A stretch of DNA of 7,290 nt from Porphyrobacter sp. (GTDB lineage Bacteria > Pseudomonadota > Alphaproteobacteria > Sphingomonadales > Sphingomonadaceae). The translations under genes and the position numbers were made by a program. The stretch spans positions 1 to 7,290 of the forward strand of contig JAKFWB010000116.1 in assembly GCA_021732945.1 (NCBI GenBank). The letters are read 5' to 3'. Shown here piece by piece: positions 1 through 6,714 of the stretch; within the stretch, counting starts at the first letter, position 1; each line of letters begins with the position of its first letter. Below the pieces are notes generated by a model. The model ran no database searches. It saw only the letters and a program-made list of their open reading frames with translations, and was not told the DNA's origin.

Positions 1-842
1 GCCTTGTCGAGATCAGCGTCTGCGAAGACGATCGCCGCATTCTTGCCGCCGAGCTCGAAAGAAACGTCGCGGACCCCGACTGCGGCCTTTTGCATGATAG
101 CCTGCCCGGTTCCGGTCTCGCCGGTAAAAGTGATCGCATCGACATCCTTGTTGGAGGTCAGGAACTCGCCCGCCGAGCCGCCGCCGAAACCATGGACGAC
201 GTTGTAGACGCCTTCGGGCATCCCCACCGCGTTCATAACTTCGCCCAGAAGCGCTGCTGTTCGGGGGGTTTCCTCCGAAGGCTTGACTACCACTGTGTTT
301 CCGCAGGCTAGCGCCGGTCCGACCTTCCAGGTCATCAGGAGCAGCGGAAAATTCCAAGGGCAGATCACCGCGATCACGCCCTTGGGCTTGCGCACGGCAT
401 AATTGATCGCCTGCCCACCATCTGGCGTCGGTGTGGTGAAGGATTCACCTGGCATCGTCGCGATAACGTCGGCGAACATGCGGAAATTAGCCGCGCCGCG
501 AGGAATGTCAATGTGCGAAGCCACGTGACGGGGCTTGCCGGTATCGGCCACCTCGGCATCGAGAAAATCATCCGCACGACGCTCGATTTCGGTGGCTACC
601 GCGACGATCAACTTGACCCTCTCGGCAGTCGTCATCTCTCCCCACGGTCCGTTGAGCGCCGCCCTCGCCGCCGCCACTGCATCGGCGACATCGGCTTCGC
701 TTGCCTCATGAACCGTGCCGATCGTTTGTCCGGTTGCAGGATTGACGTTGTCAAAGGTCTTTCCCTGGCTGCCCTTGCGAAAGGAGCCCCCAATGAAATT
801 GAGTATGGTGTCGGTTACAGGTCGAGGCGGATTGGTAGTCAT
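1..842 (-). CDS. xylG: 2-hydroxymuconic semialdehyde dehydrogenase, N-terminal 280 codons (runs off window)
   Basis: NAD-dependent aldehyde dehydrogenase expected to oxidise 2-hydroxymuconic semialdehyde to 2-hydroxymuconate (4-oxalocrotonate), the oxidative branch of catechol meta-cleavage; cytosolic. My translation starts MTTNPPRPVTDTILNFIGGS. Visible ALDH motifs are CPWNFP at 161-166 (Asn164 is the oxyanion residue), KPSE at 187-190 for cofactor binding, FTGETGTG at 239-246 and FELGGK at 262-267 with the general-base Glu263. FTGE in place of the common FTGS, followed by ELGGKNAAIVFADADLD, fits the XylG/DmpC subfamily. The catalytic Cys lies beyond the window edge; the family is about 485 residues long, so roughly 60% is present. 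The ATG at 842 is the only reasonable start in this frame, though its Shine-Dalgarno is weak. The gene follows the GlcG-like gene by 39 bases, last in the visible operon. Family certain; substrate inferred from subfamily motifs and neighbours. Confidence 0.93.
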   Translation of the reverse strand, partial: MTTNPPRPVTDTILNFIGGSFRKGSQGKTFDNVNPATGQTIGTVHEASEADVADAVAAARAALNGPWGEMTTAERVKLIVAVATEIERRADDFLDAEVADTGKPRHVASHIDIPRGAANFRMFADVIATMPGESFTTPTPDGGQAINYAVRKPKGVIAVICPWNFPLLLMTWKVGPALACGNTVVVKPSEETPRTAALLGEVMNAVGMPEGVYNVVHGFGGGSAGEFLTSNKDVDAITFTGETGTGQAIMQKAAVGVRDVSFELGGKNAAIVFADADLDK

Positions 843-881
843 TTGATTTCTATCGTTCCAATGTATTGAGGCACCGGCCGC

Positions 882-1313
882 TCACTGCTGCTCTGCGCCA
901 ATCGCAGAGAGGCCGGCATTGGCGCAGGAAATATCGAGTTCTTCAGATCCGCCAGATACGCCGATTGCGCCGACGAATTCGCCATCGATAACGATCGGCA
1001 GCCCCCCGCCAAACATCACGATGCCCGGTCGCGCGGTAATTCCGGTGCACAGCGCCGGATTGCCCGAAACCATCTGGTACACGTCAGGCGTCGCAACCCG
1101 AAAGCTGGCGGCGGTATTGGCCTTGTCCTGGGCAATTTGTGACGAGGGAAAGGGTGTGCCGCTCGCACGCAGCAAAGCCACCAGTTCGCCCCCTCCCCCG
1201 ATGACGGCGGCAACGACCGGGCAACCGGCTTCCTCGCCCTTGGCGACGGCGGCCGAAACCGCTTGTGCGGCCAAGCCGTGTCCGATTGTCCGGATTGTCA
1301 CCAAACCGTCCAT
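882..1313 (-). CDS. GlcG/HbpS-like (DUF336, haem-degrading family) protein
   Basis: A 143-residue protein of the GlcG/HbpS family, whose biochemical role in aromatic catabolism is not established. Family features seen: the central GGGGELVALLRA stretch (39-50), then SSQIAQDKANTAASF (57-71) with the conserved KAxTA helix, and the C-terminal FGGGLPIVIDGEFVGAIGVS (101-120) followed by GG. No signal peptide or membrane segment is apparent. I chose the ATG at 1313 over an ATG at 1397 in the same frame because the longer form would overlap the catechol dioxygenase by 82 bases and adds a charged tail outside the family fold. With this start only two bases separate the dioxygenase stop from the ATG, suggesting translational coupling. 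Small proteins of this family recur in meta-cleavage operons. Protecting or reactivating the neighbouring iron dioxygenase is one idea, but it is speculation. Confidence 0.88.
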   Translation of the reverse strand: MDGLVTIRTIGHGLAAQAVSAAVAKGEEAGCPVVAAVIGGGGELVALLRASGTPFPSSQIAQDKANTAASFRVATPDVYQMVSGNPALCTGITARPGIVMFGGGLPIVIDGEFVGAIGVSGGSEELDISCANAGLSAIGAEQQ

Positions 1314-1315
1314 GA

Positions 1316-2239
1316 TCAGGTGTTCACCGTCATGAAACGGTCGGTCAGCGCTTTCTCGTAATAGAAAATCGCCTTGCCCGCGTTTTCTGCCTGCCACATG
1401 CGGCGCGGGTTGTCGGGGTAATAGAAATAGCCGCCGCTGAACGTCTCGTTGCGGTTGCCCGACGGATCGAAGAAATAGATCGTCTGGCCGCGAGTGATCC
1501 CGTGGCGCGTCGGGCCGATGTCGAGCGAGATATCGTAGCGACTGATAATGTCAGCCGCGTGCCCAACATCGTGCCAGGATTCGAGGTTGAACGAAGTGTG
1601 GTGGATCCGGCCATCTTCCGGATAGCCCAGAAAGGCGACATCATGGGCCTTGTTGCTGCATGAAAGGAAAATACCGAGACGTGCCCCCGTACTTTCGTCG
1701 ACCAGTTCCTCGGTGACTGAGAAGTCGAGAACTTCCACGAAGATCTTGGCGCTCGCCGAGATGTCCACGCCGTTGAGCGCGCAGTGATCAAAGCGGGTTG
1801 CCCGCATGCCACGCGGTTCGGCTATCCAGACATCAGGATTGCGGACCGCCGGCCCGGTTTCGGACAGCTCCATTTCTGCGTATAGGTCAAACACATGCGA
1901 GGTCGGCGTGTTGAAGCGGATTTTGCGTCCGACACCCGGATCTTCGCCAGCGGGAATGACATCGACGTGCACTCCCGCGTCGAGCAGGCGTTCGGCAAAA
2001 TGATCAAGATCGGAGTCTTTCGCGACCTTGAACGCCATCCGGTCAAGCCCAGCGGTATCGGCTTCGCGCAGGATAATGCTGTGGCGGTCGAATTCGTCGA
2101 ACGCCTGGAAGAAGGCACGCCCATCCTCGACGCTGACGAGATTGAGACCAATTCGGTCACGATAATGAACAATAGCCTCGTCGAGATCGAGGACCCGCAG
2201 TTGCACATATCCAGGGCTAATTACACCGGTCAAAGCCAT
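1316..2239 (-). CDS. xylE: Catechol 2,3-dioxygenase (extradiol, XylE family)
   Basis: Opens catechol next to the two hydroxyls to give 2-hydroxymuconic semialdehyde, using non-haem Fe(II) and O2. At 307 residues it has the same length as the archetype XylE of Pseudomonas putida. It is a two-domain vicinal-oxygen-chelate protein with the active site in the C-terminal half. The iron ligands are His152 (FDHCAL), His214 (HHTSF) and Glu265 (GNRNETFSGG). Second-shell residues His199 (KAHDVAF), His246 (TRHG) and Tyr255 (IYFFDPSGN) fall on the XylE numbers. The first ligand is one residue early, with a compensating extra residue near 182-185. The C-terminus DRFMTVNT also resembles XylE. A strong AAGGAG lies at 2247-2252, seven bases before the ATG, and the hydrolase stop is 20 bases upstream. 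Catechol is the likeliest substrate; activity on methyl- or chloro-catechols cannot be judged. Confidence 0.97.
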   Translation of the reverse strand: MALTGVISPGYVQLRVLDLDEAIVHYRDRIGLNLVSVEDGRAFFQAFDEFDRHSIILREADTAGLDRMAFKVAKDSDLDHFAERLLDAGVHVDVIPAGEDPGVGRKIRFNTPTSHVFDLYAEMELSETGPAVRNPDVWIAEPRGMRATRFDHCALNGVDISASAKIFVEVLDFSVTEELVDESTGARLGIFLSCSNKAHDVAFLGYPEDGRIHHTSFNLESWHDVGHAADIISRYDISLDIGPTRHGITRGQTIYFFDPSGNRNETFSGGYFYYPDNPRRMWQAENAGKAIFYYEKALTDRFMTVNT

Positions 2240-2259
2240 TTCAGTTCTCCTTGTATGCG

Positions 2260-3111
2260 TCAGCCCTTGAGGCCGTTGGTGAAAAATTCAGACACAACTC
2301 GGTTAAAGCTGGCCATGCGCTCAATCTGAACCCAGTGCCCGCATTCGCCGAACACGTTCAGGTCAGCACGAGGCAGCAGCGTTGCCAAGCGTACGCTCGA
2401 CTCCAGTGGAATAACCTGATCGAACCGGCCATGCAGCACCAGCATTTCGTGTTGCAGCGCAGCAATGTCTTCTTCGCGGCTTGCCAGCATCGCGATATTG
2501 GCTTGACGGTTCGCGCCGCCAAACGTCGCATGATACGGTTCCTGTGCACCAGGACGCATACTTGCTTCGTATCGCGACTTGATCAGATCGTCGGTCAGCC
2601 TGCTGTGATCCCAGGCAAGATATTCGAGCGACGAGCGCATGGCCTCGACCGAGGGAACATAGCCCCAGACCTCATCGAGCGCAGGCGTGATCGGGAACTC
2701 AAGACCGGCCGGCCCCATCAGTACCGCCCGCTCGACTCGATCCGGATGCGCGATCGTGAAAGCCAGCGCAATGCCGCCACCGAACGAATTGCCCACCATC
2801 GACACCTTGTCGATGCCAAGCCCGTCGAGCAAGGCGGCAATCTGGTCGACCCAGATCTGCTTGTCTTCGATACGGCCCTTGGAATCGGAATAACCAAATC
2901 CGTACATGTCCGGCGCAATCACCCGGAACTGTTTCGCAAGAGCTGGCATATTGAGCCGCCAGTTAGCCCATGCCGTGACACCTGGTCCCGATCCATGGAT
3001 AAGCAGGACCGGCGGACCTTCGCCCACATCATGGTAGTTGGTAACACTGCCATCGACCACCAGCGACTTGCCGATCTCGGGGCGTGCATCTTCTTTCGTT
3101 GCGGTGACCAT
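2260..3111 (-). CDS. xylF: 2-hydroxymuconic semialdehyde hydrolase (alpha/beta hydrolase, meta-cleavage product hydrolase)
   Basis: C-C bond hydrolase that splits 2-hydroxymuconic semialdehyde into 2-hydroxypenta-2,4-dienoate and formate, the hydrolytic branch after catechol 2,3-dioxygenase. The 283-residue protein has the alpha/beta-hydrolase order: oxyanion loop HGSGPG (39-44), nucleophile elbow GNSFGG with Ser109, acid Asp231 in HGRFDQVIP, and base His259 in GECGHW. The lid region GYVPSVEAMRSSLEYLAWD (150-168) and the KSRYEAS segment resemble DmpD/XylF rather than the biphenyl enzyme BphD. The ATG at 3111 follows a purine-rich GGGAGAG (3114-3120). It heads the lower gene block, after a 179-base gap carrying a candidate regulated promoter. 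An alternative is a hydrolase for a bulkier ring-fission product, but the neighbouring catechol dioxygenase and semialdehyde dehydrogenase favour the stated role. Confidence 0.94.
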   Translation of the reverse strand: MVTATKEDARPEIGKSLVVDGSVTNYHDVGEGPPVLLIHGSGPGVTAWANWRLNMPALAKQFRVIAPDMYGFGYSDSKGRIEDKQIWVDQIAALLDGLGIDKVSMVGNSFGGGIALAFTIAHPDRVERAVLMGPAGLEFPITPALDEVWGYVPSVEAMRSSLEYLAWDHSRLTDDLIKSRYEASMRPGAQEPYHATFGGANRQANIAMLASREEDIAALQHEMLVLHGRFDQVIPLESSVRLATLLPRADLNVFGECGHWVQIERMASFNRVVSEFFTNGLKG

Positions 3112-3176
3112 ATCTCTCCCGATCGCGCCTTTACCGCCTTCAATCCTAAGCGCCTCCCGTCGTCTTGACGGAAGAC

Positions 3177-3182
3177 ATTATA
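3177..3182 (-). promoter_or_regulatory. Candidate -10 box for the meta-cleavage (lower) block
   Basis: A perfect TATAAT on the minus strand in the gap upstream of the hydrolase gene, giving an expected transcription start near 3170 and a leader of about 58 bases. There is no good -35: the best match, TTGGGA at 3203-3208, sits 20 bases away, too far for an ordinary sigma-70 promoter. A good -10 with a poor -35 is typical of activator-dependent promoters, and dyad elements lie just upstream. Experimentally unproven. Confidence 0.4.
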
Positions 3183-3205
3183 GGCGGGCGCTAGAATCGC
3201 TTTCC

Positions 3206-3215
3206 CAATATATTG
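3206..3215. promoter_or_regulatory. 10-bp perfect palindrome, possible activator half-site near -40
   Basis: CAATATATTG is self-complementary across all ten bases. Its centre is about 40 bases upstream of the inferred transcription start, overlapping where a -35 box would be. In LysR-regulated promoters the activation binding site lies in this region. The AT-richness stands out against the GC-rich surroundings. It could also be a chance palindrome in an AT-rich promoter region. Confidence 0.3.
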
Positions 3216-3227
3216 CACAAAACAGAA

Positions 3228-3250
3228 CGCATTGGCAATTAGTGAATGCG
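3228..3250. promoter_or_regulatory. Inverted repeat CGCATT-N11-AATGCG, candidate LysR-type (T-N11-A) operator
   Basis: Two perfect 6-base arms flank 11 bases, giving T-N11-A at the inner edges, the classical box of LysR-type regulators. The centre (3239) is about 69 bases upstream of the inferred start at 3170, close to the usual recognition-site position near -65. The spacer contains a smaller dyad, ATTG-G-CAAT. No regulator gene is present in this window, so the protein that would bind is unknown. Confidence 0.4.
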
Positions 3251-3290
3251 CTTTACTCGCCGTATGTCCGCGAGCGGTTCACGCGCTGCC

Positions 3291-3896
3291 TCATGCCAGA
3301 CCTTCGGCTTTTAGCGCTGCACCCACAGCGGGACGCTGCGCGATCTTGCCGGCATAAGCGCCGAGCGCGGGATATGCAGACATATCGATGTCCACATATC
3401 CAGGCCATCCAAGCATCACGAACAGGTAGATGTCGGCGACGCTGAACGAATCGCCGGCGAAATGATCCCGCCCGGTCAGTTCCTTGTCGAGCGCTGCCAG
3501 GTGATTCTCGACCGCCACTGCGGCCGCCGCCTTGGCTTCATCGGATGCTCCGGGAGCAAACAAAGGCACAAAGGCCTTGTGGAATTCCGAGCCGAGGAAG
3601 CTGAGGCGGCTCAACAGCTGATAACGCTCAAAGCTGCCCTCGGCTGGCGCTAGGCCGACTTCGGGATTTTGATCGGCGATATAGAGCAGAATAGCTGGGT
3701 TCTCGGTCAGGCTCTGACCGTTGTCCAGGGTCAGCGCCGGGACCTTGCCGGATGGATTAACGGCCAGAAAATCGTCGCCTGCTTCGGTTTTGCGGGTTGC
3801 GAGATCGACCTTGACCGCCTCGAAATCCGCGCCGGCTTCGCGCAGGGCAATATGCGGTGCAAGCGAACAGGCGCCGGGACTGATGAACAATTGCAT
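3291..3896 (-). CDS. bphK: Beta-class glutathione S-transferase (BphK/PhnC-like)
   Basis: Cytosolic glutathione transferase of the type carried by many aromatic-degradation clusters. BphK of biphenyl degraders can dehalogenate chlorinated ring-fission products, and sphingomonad clusters carry a similar gene. The 201-residue protein has the thioredoxin-like N-domain, starting MQLFISPGACSLAPHIALRE with the beta-class Cys10. It continues with cis-Pro53 (KVPAL) and Glu65 in LTENPAI for glutathione binding, then an all-helical C-domain with His106 in FLGSEFHKAFVPLF and the N-capping box SVADIY (152-157). A GAGGAG at 3904-3909 sits seven bases before the ATG. It follows the oxygenase beta subunit by 42 bases and is the last gene of the upper block before the 179-base gap. 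The role here could be detoxification or dehalogenation of a pathway intermediate; its substrate cannot be read from sequence. Confidence 0.95.
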   Translation of the reverse strand: MQLFISPGACSLAPHIALREAGADFEAVKVDLATRKTEAGDDFLAVNPSGKVPALTLDNGQSLTENPAILLYIADQNPEVGLAPAEGSFERYQLLSRLSFLGSEFHKAFVPLFAPGASDEAKAAAAVAVENHLAALDKELTGRDHFAGDSFSVADIYLFVMLGWPGYVDIDMSAYPALGAYAGKIAQRPAVGAALKAEGLA

Positions 3897-3938
3897 TGTG
3901 TTTCTCCTCTTGTCTCTTGTCGGAAAAAATTACGGCCG

Positions 3939-4418
3939 TCAGATCGGGGTCGCCAGCAGGGTCGCGATCCGGTGGGTGTCGTAGACGCAAGTCCGGCTGA
4001 CCAACCTTGCCGCGCCGTCCTTGACCAGCAACCTGTCGATATACTTCCCGGCATTGTAGATGCGCGTTTCACCGTCGTTGCGGGTTTGCAGCACGGCATA
4101 GCTGGCCTCCGCCGTCACCGTGTTCCCCTCGCTCCCGGTCACAACCGCCCGAGAGATTAGATGACGACTGAAATGTTCGGGGAACACGTTGGCATGGCGC
4201 AGGGCCACCACGCGATCCACCAGCATCCCCTTGCTATCACAATACATCACTGCGGCAGGCAGGCCATTGTCGACATTCTCGCGAGCGATCACCTGATAGA
4301 GGCAATCTTCAACAAAGAACTCGGGCCAATCTTCAAGACGCCCGTCATCGAGGCATAGGCCGTAAGCGGCGTTCAGGGAATCGATCAGACCTTGCAGAAC
4401 GGGATCGGCGATCGTCAT
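3939..4418 (-). CDS. Ring-hydroxylating oxygenase beta subunit, salicylate/anthranilate type
   Basis: Small, structural subunit of a Rieske oxygenase, partner of the alpha subunit encoded immediately upstream. It has 159 residues, the usual size for the SnoaL-like cone fold, and no metal ligands. Recognisable stretches are GRLEDWPEFF (26-35), CDSKGMLVDRV (60-70), HLISR (86-90), YNAGKYIDRL (121-130) and the C-terminus VYDTHRIATLLATPI, a tail seen in beta subunits of salicylate hydroxylase, anthranilate and terephthalate oxygenases. Its ATG overlaps the alpha stop as ATGA (4415-4418), and a textbook GGAGGT at 4425-4430 lies six bases upstream, inside the alpha gene. This is stoichiometric coupling typical of alpha3-beta3 oxygenases. 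It is clearly a different subfamily from the second beta subunit at 6698-7192. Confidence 0.93.
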   Translation of the reverse strand: MTIADPVLQGLIDSLNAAYGLCLDDGRLEDWPEFFVEDCLYQVIARENVDNGLPAAVMYCDSKGMLVDRVVALRHANVFPEHFSRHLISRAVVTGSEGNTVTAEASYAVLQTRNDGETRIYNAGKYIDRLLVKDGAARLVSRTCVYDTHRIATLLATPI

Positions 4419-5695
4419 GCCGGCACCTCCGCTGTCGAGGCCGACAAGGCATCACTCATCAATTCCAGATACCCTTTCCAGAATCCACGCACGGCGTTCT
4501 CATCCATGCCCATTGGCGCGTAGTATTCGCGCACATCGTCACCACCCATTTCGATGAAATTAAACTTGCCTTCCGCCCCGATGGTCCCCTGCTGGCAAAG
4601 CTCGACTGCTTCGCCGTCCTCCATCGATATCAGCCCGGAAGGCCCGACAAGATTCAGGTTGCGCAGGCGGTGCCGCGTTGTTTCCTCATCATCGTCTGCA
4701 TAGCCAAAATAGGTCCAGACCAGCTCTGTCTTGTCAGGGCCAAGCGTCACGATCTGACGGGTCGCCAGCGTGTTCTGGATTTGCTGCAGCACCACGTTGG
4801 GGAACAGCGACTGGATGTGCAGCCCCACATCGTCGTCAATTTCGGGCCGGAATTGCAACAGTCTTTCATCCTGCAATTTCGTCGCCCCTTGCATCTCCCG
4901 ATTGGCTTCGTCGCCGAACGACGTGTAATCGATGTCGCCCTTGGGCTTGGACACCGTAAAGACATTATGGAAGCCCTGCTCCGTAAGCTCTCCGGCGCTG
5001 TCCTGGCTTTGGCGGTAAATGCCGAAGGTGGGGTAGAACAGATGCAGCAAGGCGCCGTGATAGCTATCCCGGCTGTTTTCGGAATAGAGCTTCCAATTGC
5101 CCGCCATATACTGCCGCGAATAGCCCAACACTTTGATCGGACGATGGAAAACCCGGTCGATATATTTGCGCATCACGGGACCTAGAAAATCCTCGAGCGG
5201 CTCTATCTCGGACGAAAACGTGCCGAAAACCATGCCCTTGTAGCTCTCAACCCGCAGCTTCTCGAGCGAGTGATTGGCCGGATCGAAATCCTTGTCATAG
5301 CCGCCGACGCCCTTCATGCCGCGCCGGAACGGCACGCCAACCAGCGTTCCTTCGGAATCGTAAGCCCACTGGTGATAGACGCAGACAAAAGCGCCATCGG
5401 CCTGGTTACCGCGCAGCGAGCGGCACACGGTCGCCCCCTTGTGTGCGCAGCGGTTGACCCAGGCGAAGATCTTGCTGTCCTGACCGCGCACCAGTACCAC
5501 TGGTGTTTCACCGACATGGCTCGTCCGAAAATCCCCAGCATTGGGAATTTCGGCTTCTAGTCCAAGGTAACACCATGTGCGCCCTTTGAAGACGTTGCTC
5601 TGTTCCGCAGCGAAGATTTCGGGATCGTGATAGACCTTATAGTCGATCGCCGTGGGGATTGATCGCTGGGCCTCAACCCGCACTTGAGTGTTCAT
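4415..5695 (-). CDS. Rieske ring-hydroxylating oxygenase alpha subunit, salicylate 1-hydroxylase/anthranilate dioxygenase type
   Basis: Catalytic subunit of a three-component aromatic oxygenase, 426 residues. The N-terminal Rieske [2Fe-2S] domain shows CAH (Cys83, His85) and CVYH (Cys105, His108). The intervening 19 residues are slightly more than the 17 of naphthalene dioxygenase. The catalytic domain has the motif ENSRDSYHGALLH: bridging Asp210, iron ligands His213 and His218, with Asp360 (SMEDGEAVE) as the third ligand. NRCAHKGATVCR, CVYHQWAYD and GVPFRRGMKGVGGYDKDFD resemble oxygenases acting on salicylate and anthranilate, which give catechol by ipso hydroxylation with loss of CO2 or ammonia. 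Sphingomonads use such enzymes as salicylate 1-hydroxylase. A strong AAGGAG (5703-5708) precedes the ATG, which overlaps the previous stop as ATGA. Catechol as product fits the downstream catechol 2,3-dioxygenase. The true substrate could be another ortho-substituted benzoate. No ferredoxin or reductase is encoded nearby. Confidence 0.93.
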   Translation of the reverse strand: MNTQVRVEAQRSIPTAIDYKVYHDPEIFAAEQSNVFKGRTWCYLGLEAEIPNAGDFRTSHVGETPVVLVRGQDSKIFAWVNRCAHKGATVCRSLRGNQADGAFVCVYHQWAYDSEGTLVGVPFRRGMKGVGGYDKDFDPANHSLEKLRVESYKGMVFGTFSSEIEPLEDFLGPVMRKYIDRVFHRPIKVLGYSRQYMAGNWKLYSENSRDSYHGALLHLFYPTFGIYRQSQDSAGELTEQGFHNVFTVSKPKGDIDYTSFGDEANREMQGATKLQDERLLQFRPEIDDDVGLHIQSLFPNVVLQQIQNTLATRQIVTLGPDKTELVWTYFGYADDDEETTRHRLRNLNLVGPSGLISMEDGEAVELCQQGTIGAEGKFNFIEMGGDDVREYYAPMGMDENAVRGFWKGYLELMSDALSASTAEVPA

Positions 5696-6714
5696 TTCGC
5701 TTCTCCTTCAAGTTCAAATCCCTGCCCAGATGCGAGCCGCCCACAGGTGCGCATCGCACTGAGCATCATCGCTGCGTCCGCTATGCCTGAACCGACAATG
5801 TCGTAGGCGGTGCCATGGGCGACCGACATGTGGAGATAGGGCGGCCCCATTATGATTACGCAGTTGCCCGAAAATCCCCAGGTCTTGACAGCAATATGGC
5901 CCTGATCGTGGAACATCGCGAGAACCATGTCGTAGCGGCCCTCGATGCACTGGCGGAAGACCGAATCCGGCGCGACCGGCCCTTCTACGGCAATCCCCAT
6001 GGCCTTGGCCCGCTCGACACCCGGCGCGATGGCCAGCCGCTCCTCATCGCCCATAGCGTGCGGATTAAGCCCGGCAACCGCAATGCGCGGTTTGGCAATG
6101 CCCCAAGTCCGCATGGCATCATTCACCTGACCGATGGCCTTGGCCACCAGATCAGCGGAAATGACATCGATCACCTGACGCAAGGACATATGATCAGTCA
6201 GATGCGCAACCCGCAAGGGGCCGGTCAGCAAAACGAGATAGCTCTCGCCGGGCGTGGGGCTGATAACCTTGTCCAGCTTGCCGGCCATCTTCAGCGAACC
6301 GGTACTGATCGGTCCCATGATCGTCGCCGCAAAGGATCCGTCCCGCGCCAGCGCATCAAGCTCATCAAGCCACTGCGCCGTCGCGTGCCCCGCCGCCTCA
6401 GTGTCTTCGCCCAGCGGCAGAACCCCGGCAGGCAAGGCACCCGTGTCGATCACATCAATCACGCCCGGATCGTCACTGGGCGTCTCGAGCGACTTCATGG
6501 CACGCACGCGCGCTTTGACCCCAGTCATGTCGATGGCCCGTTCGACGGCCGCAGACGACCCGACCAGAACCGGGACCGACACCTCGTGAACCTGCCCGCT
6601 CGCAAGCGCCTTGACCGCAACCTGCGGACCGATCCCGGCAGGGTCGCCGATCAGCGTTCCAACGACCGGCCGTGCGCCAAGCGAACCCATTGGCCGGTCA
6701 GATACTGTAGACAT
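5692..6714 (-). CDS. PdxA-family dehydrogenase, probable cis-dihydrodiol-carboxylate dehydrogenase (TphB-like)
   Basis: NAD-dependent, metal-requiring oxidative decarboxylase of the PdxA superfamily, 340 residues. Family anchors: GDPAGIGP (23-30), GPISTGSLK (134-142), and metal ligands His175 (LTDHMSLR), His219 (GLNPHA) and His269 (MFHDQGH), then SVAHGTAYDIVGSGIAD. The GHTE motif that binds 4-phosphohydroxy-L-threonine in true PdxA is absent: the region reads SPTPGESYL (152-160) and is about six residues shorter than in E. coli PdxA. This argues against vitamin B6 synthesis. TphB, which oxidises the terephthalate cis-dihydrodiol, belongs to the same family and also lacks GHTE as I recall it. 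Lying between a BenB-like subunit and a second oxygenase, the gene probably aromatises a cis-diol carboxylate to a catechol. The start is uncertain: the ATG at 6714 overlaps the upstream gene by 17 bases, while the ATG at 6690 gives a 7-base gap; neither has a clear ribosome site. Automatic pipelines would probably name it pdxA. Confidence 0.88.
   Translation of the reverse strand: MSTVSDRPMGSLGARPVVGTLIGDPAGIGPQVAVKALASGQVHEVSVPVLVGSSAAVERAIDMTGVKARVRAMKSLETPSDDPGVIDVIDTGALPAGVLPLGEDTEAAGHATAQWLDELDALARDGSFAATIMGPISTGSLKMAGKLDKVISPTPGESYLVLLTGPLRVAHLTDHMSLRQVIDVISADLVAKAIGQVNDAMRTWGIAKPRIAVAGLNPHAMGDEERLAIAPGVERAKAMGIAVEGPVAPDSVFRQCIEGRYDMVLAMFHDQGHIAVKTWGFSGNCVIIMGPPYLHMSVAHGTAYDIVGSGIADAAMMLSAMRTCGRLASGQGFELEGEAK

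Noticed and set aside
882..1397. Longer 171-codon form of the GlcG-like protein starting at 1397
   Set aside because: The extra 28 residues overlap the dioxygenase coding end by 82 bases and do not look like the family; the ATG at 1313 begins where the fold does.
2251..3168. 305-codon open frame on the plus strand
   Set aside because: It lies antisense to the hydrolase, which has a full catalytic triad and family motifs. The plus-strand product is rich in Arg and His and shows no recognisable domain; it is a shadow frame.
3177..3208. TTGGGA/TATAAT as an ordinary constitutive sigma-70 promoter
   Set aside because: The spacer is 20 bases, too long. The -10 alone is kept as part of a possible activator-dependent promoter. 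I also looked for a sigma-54 GG-N10-GC element in this gap and did not find one.
3256..3274. Hairpin CTCGC-N9-GCGAG downstream of the transferase gene as a terminator
   Set aside because: The stem is only five base pairs with a nine-base loop, and no T-run follows on the minus strand, so it does not qualify as an intrinsic terminator.
5692..6714. Vitamin B6 biosynthesis gene pdxA
   Set aside because: The GHTE motif needed for 4-phosphohydroxythreonine binding is missing and the neighbours are all aromatic catabolism genes.
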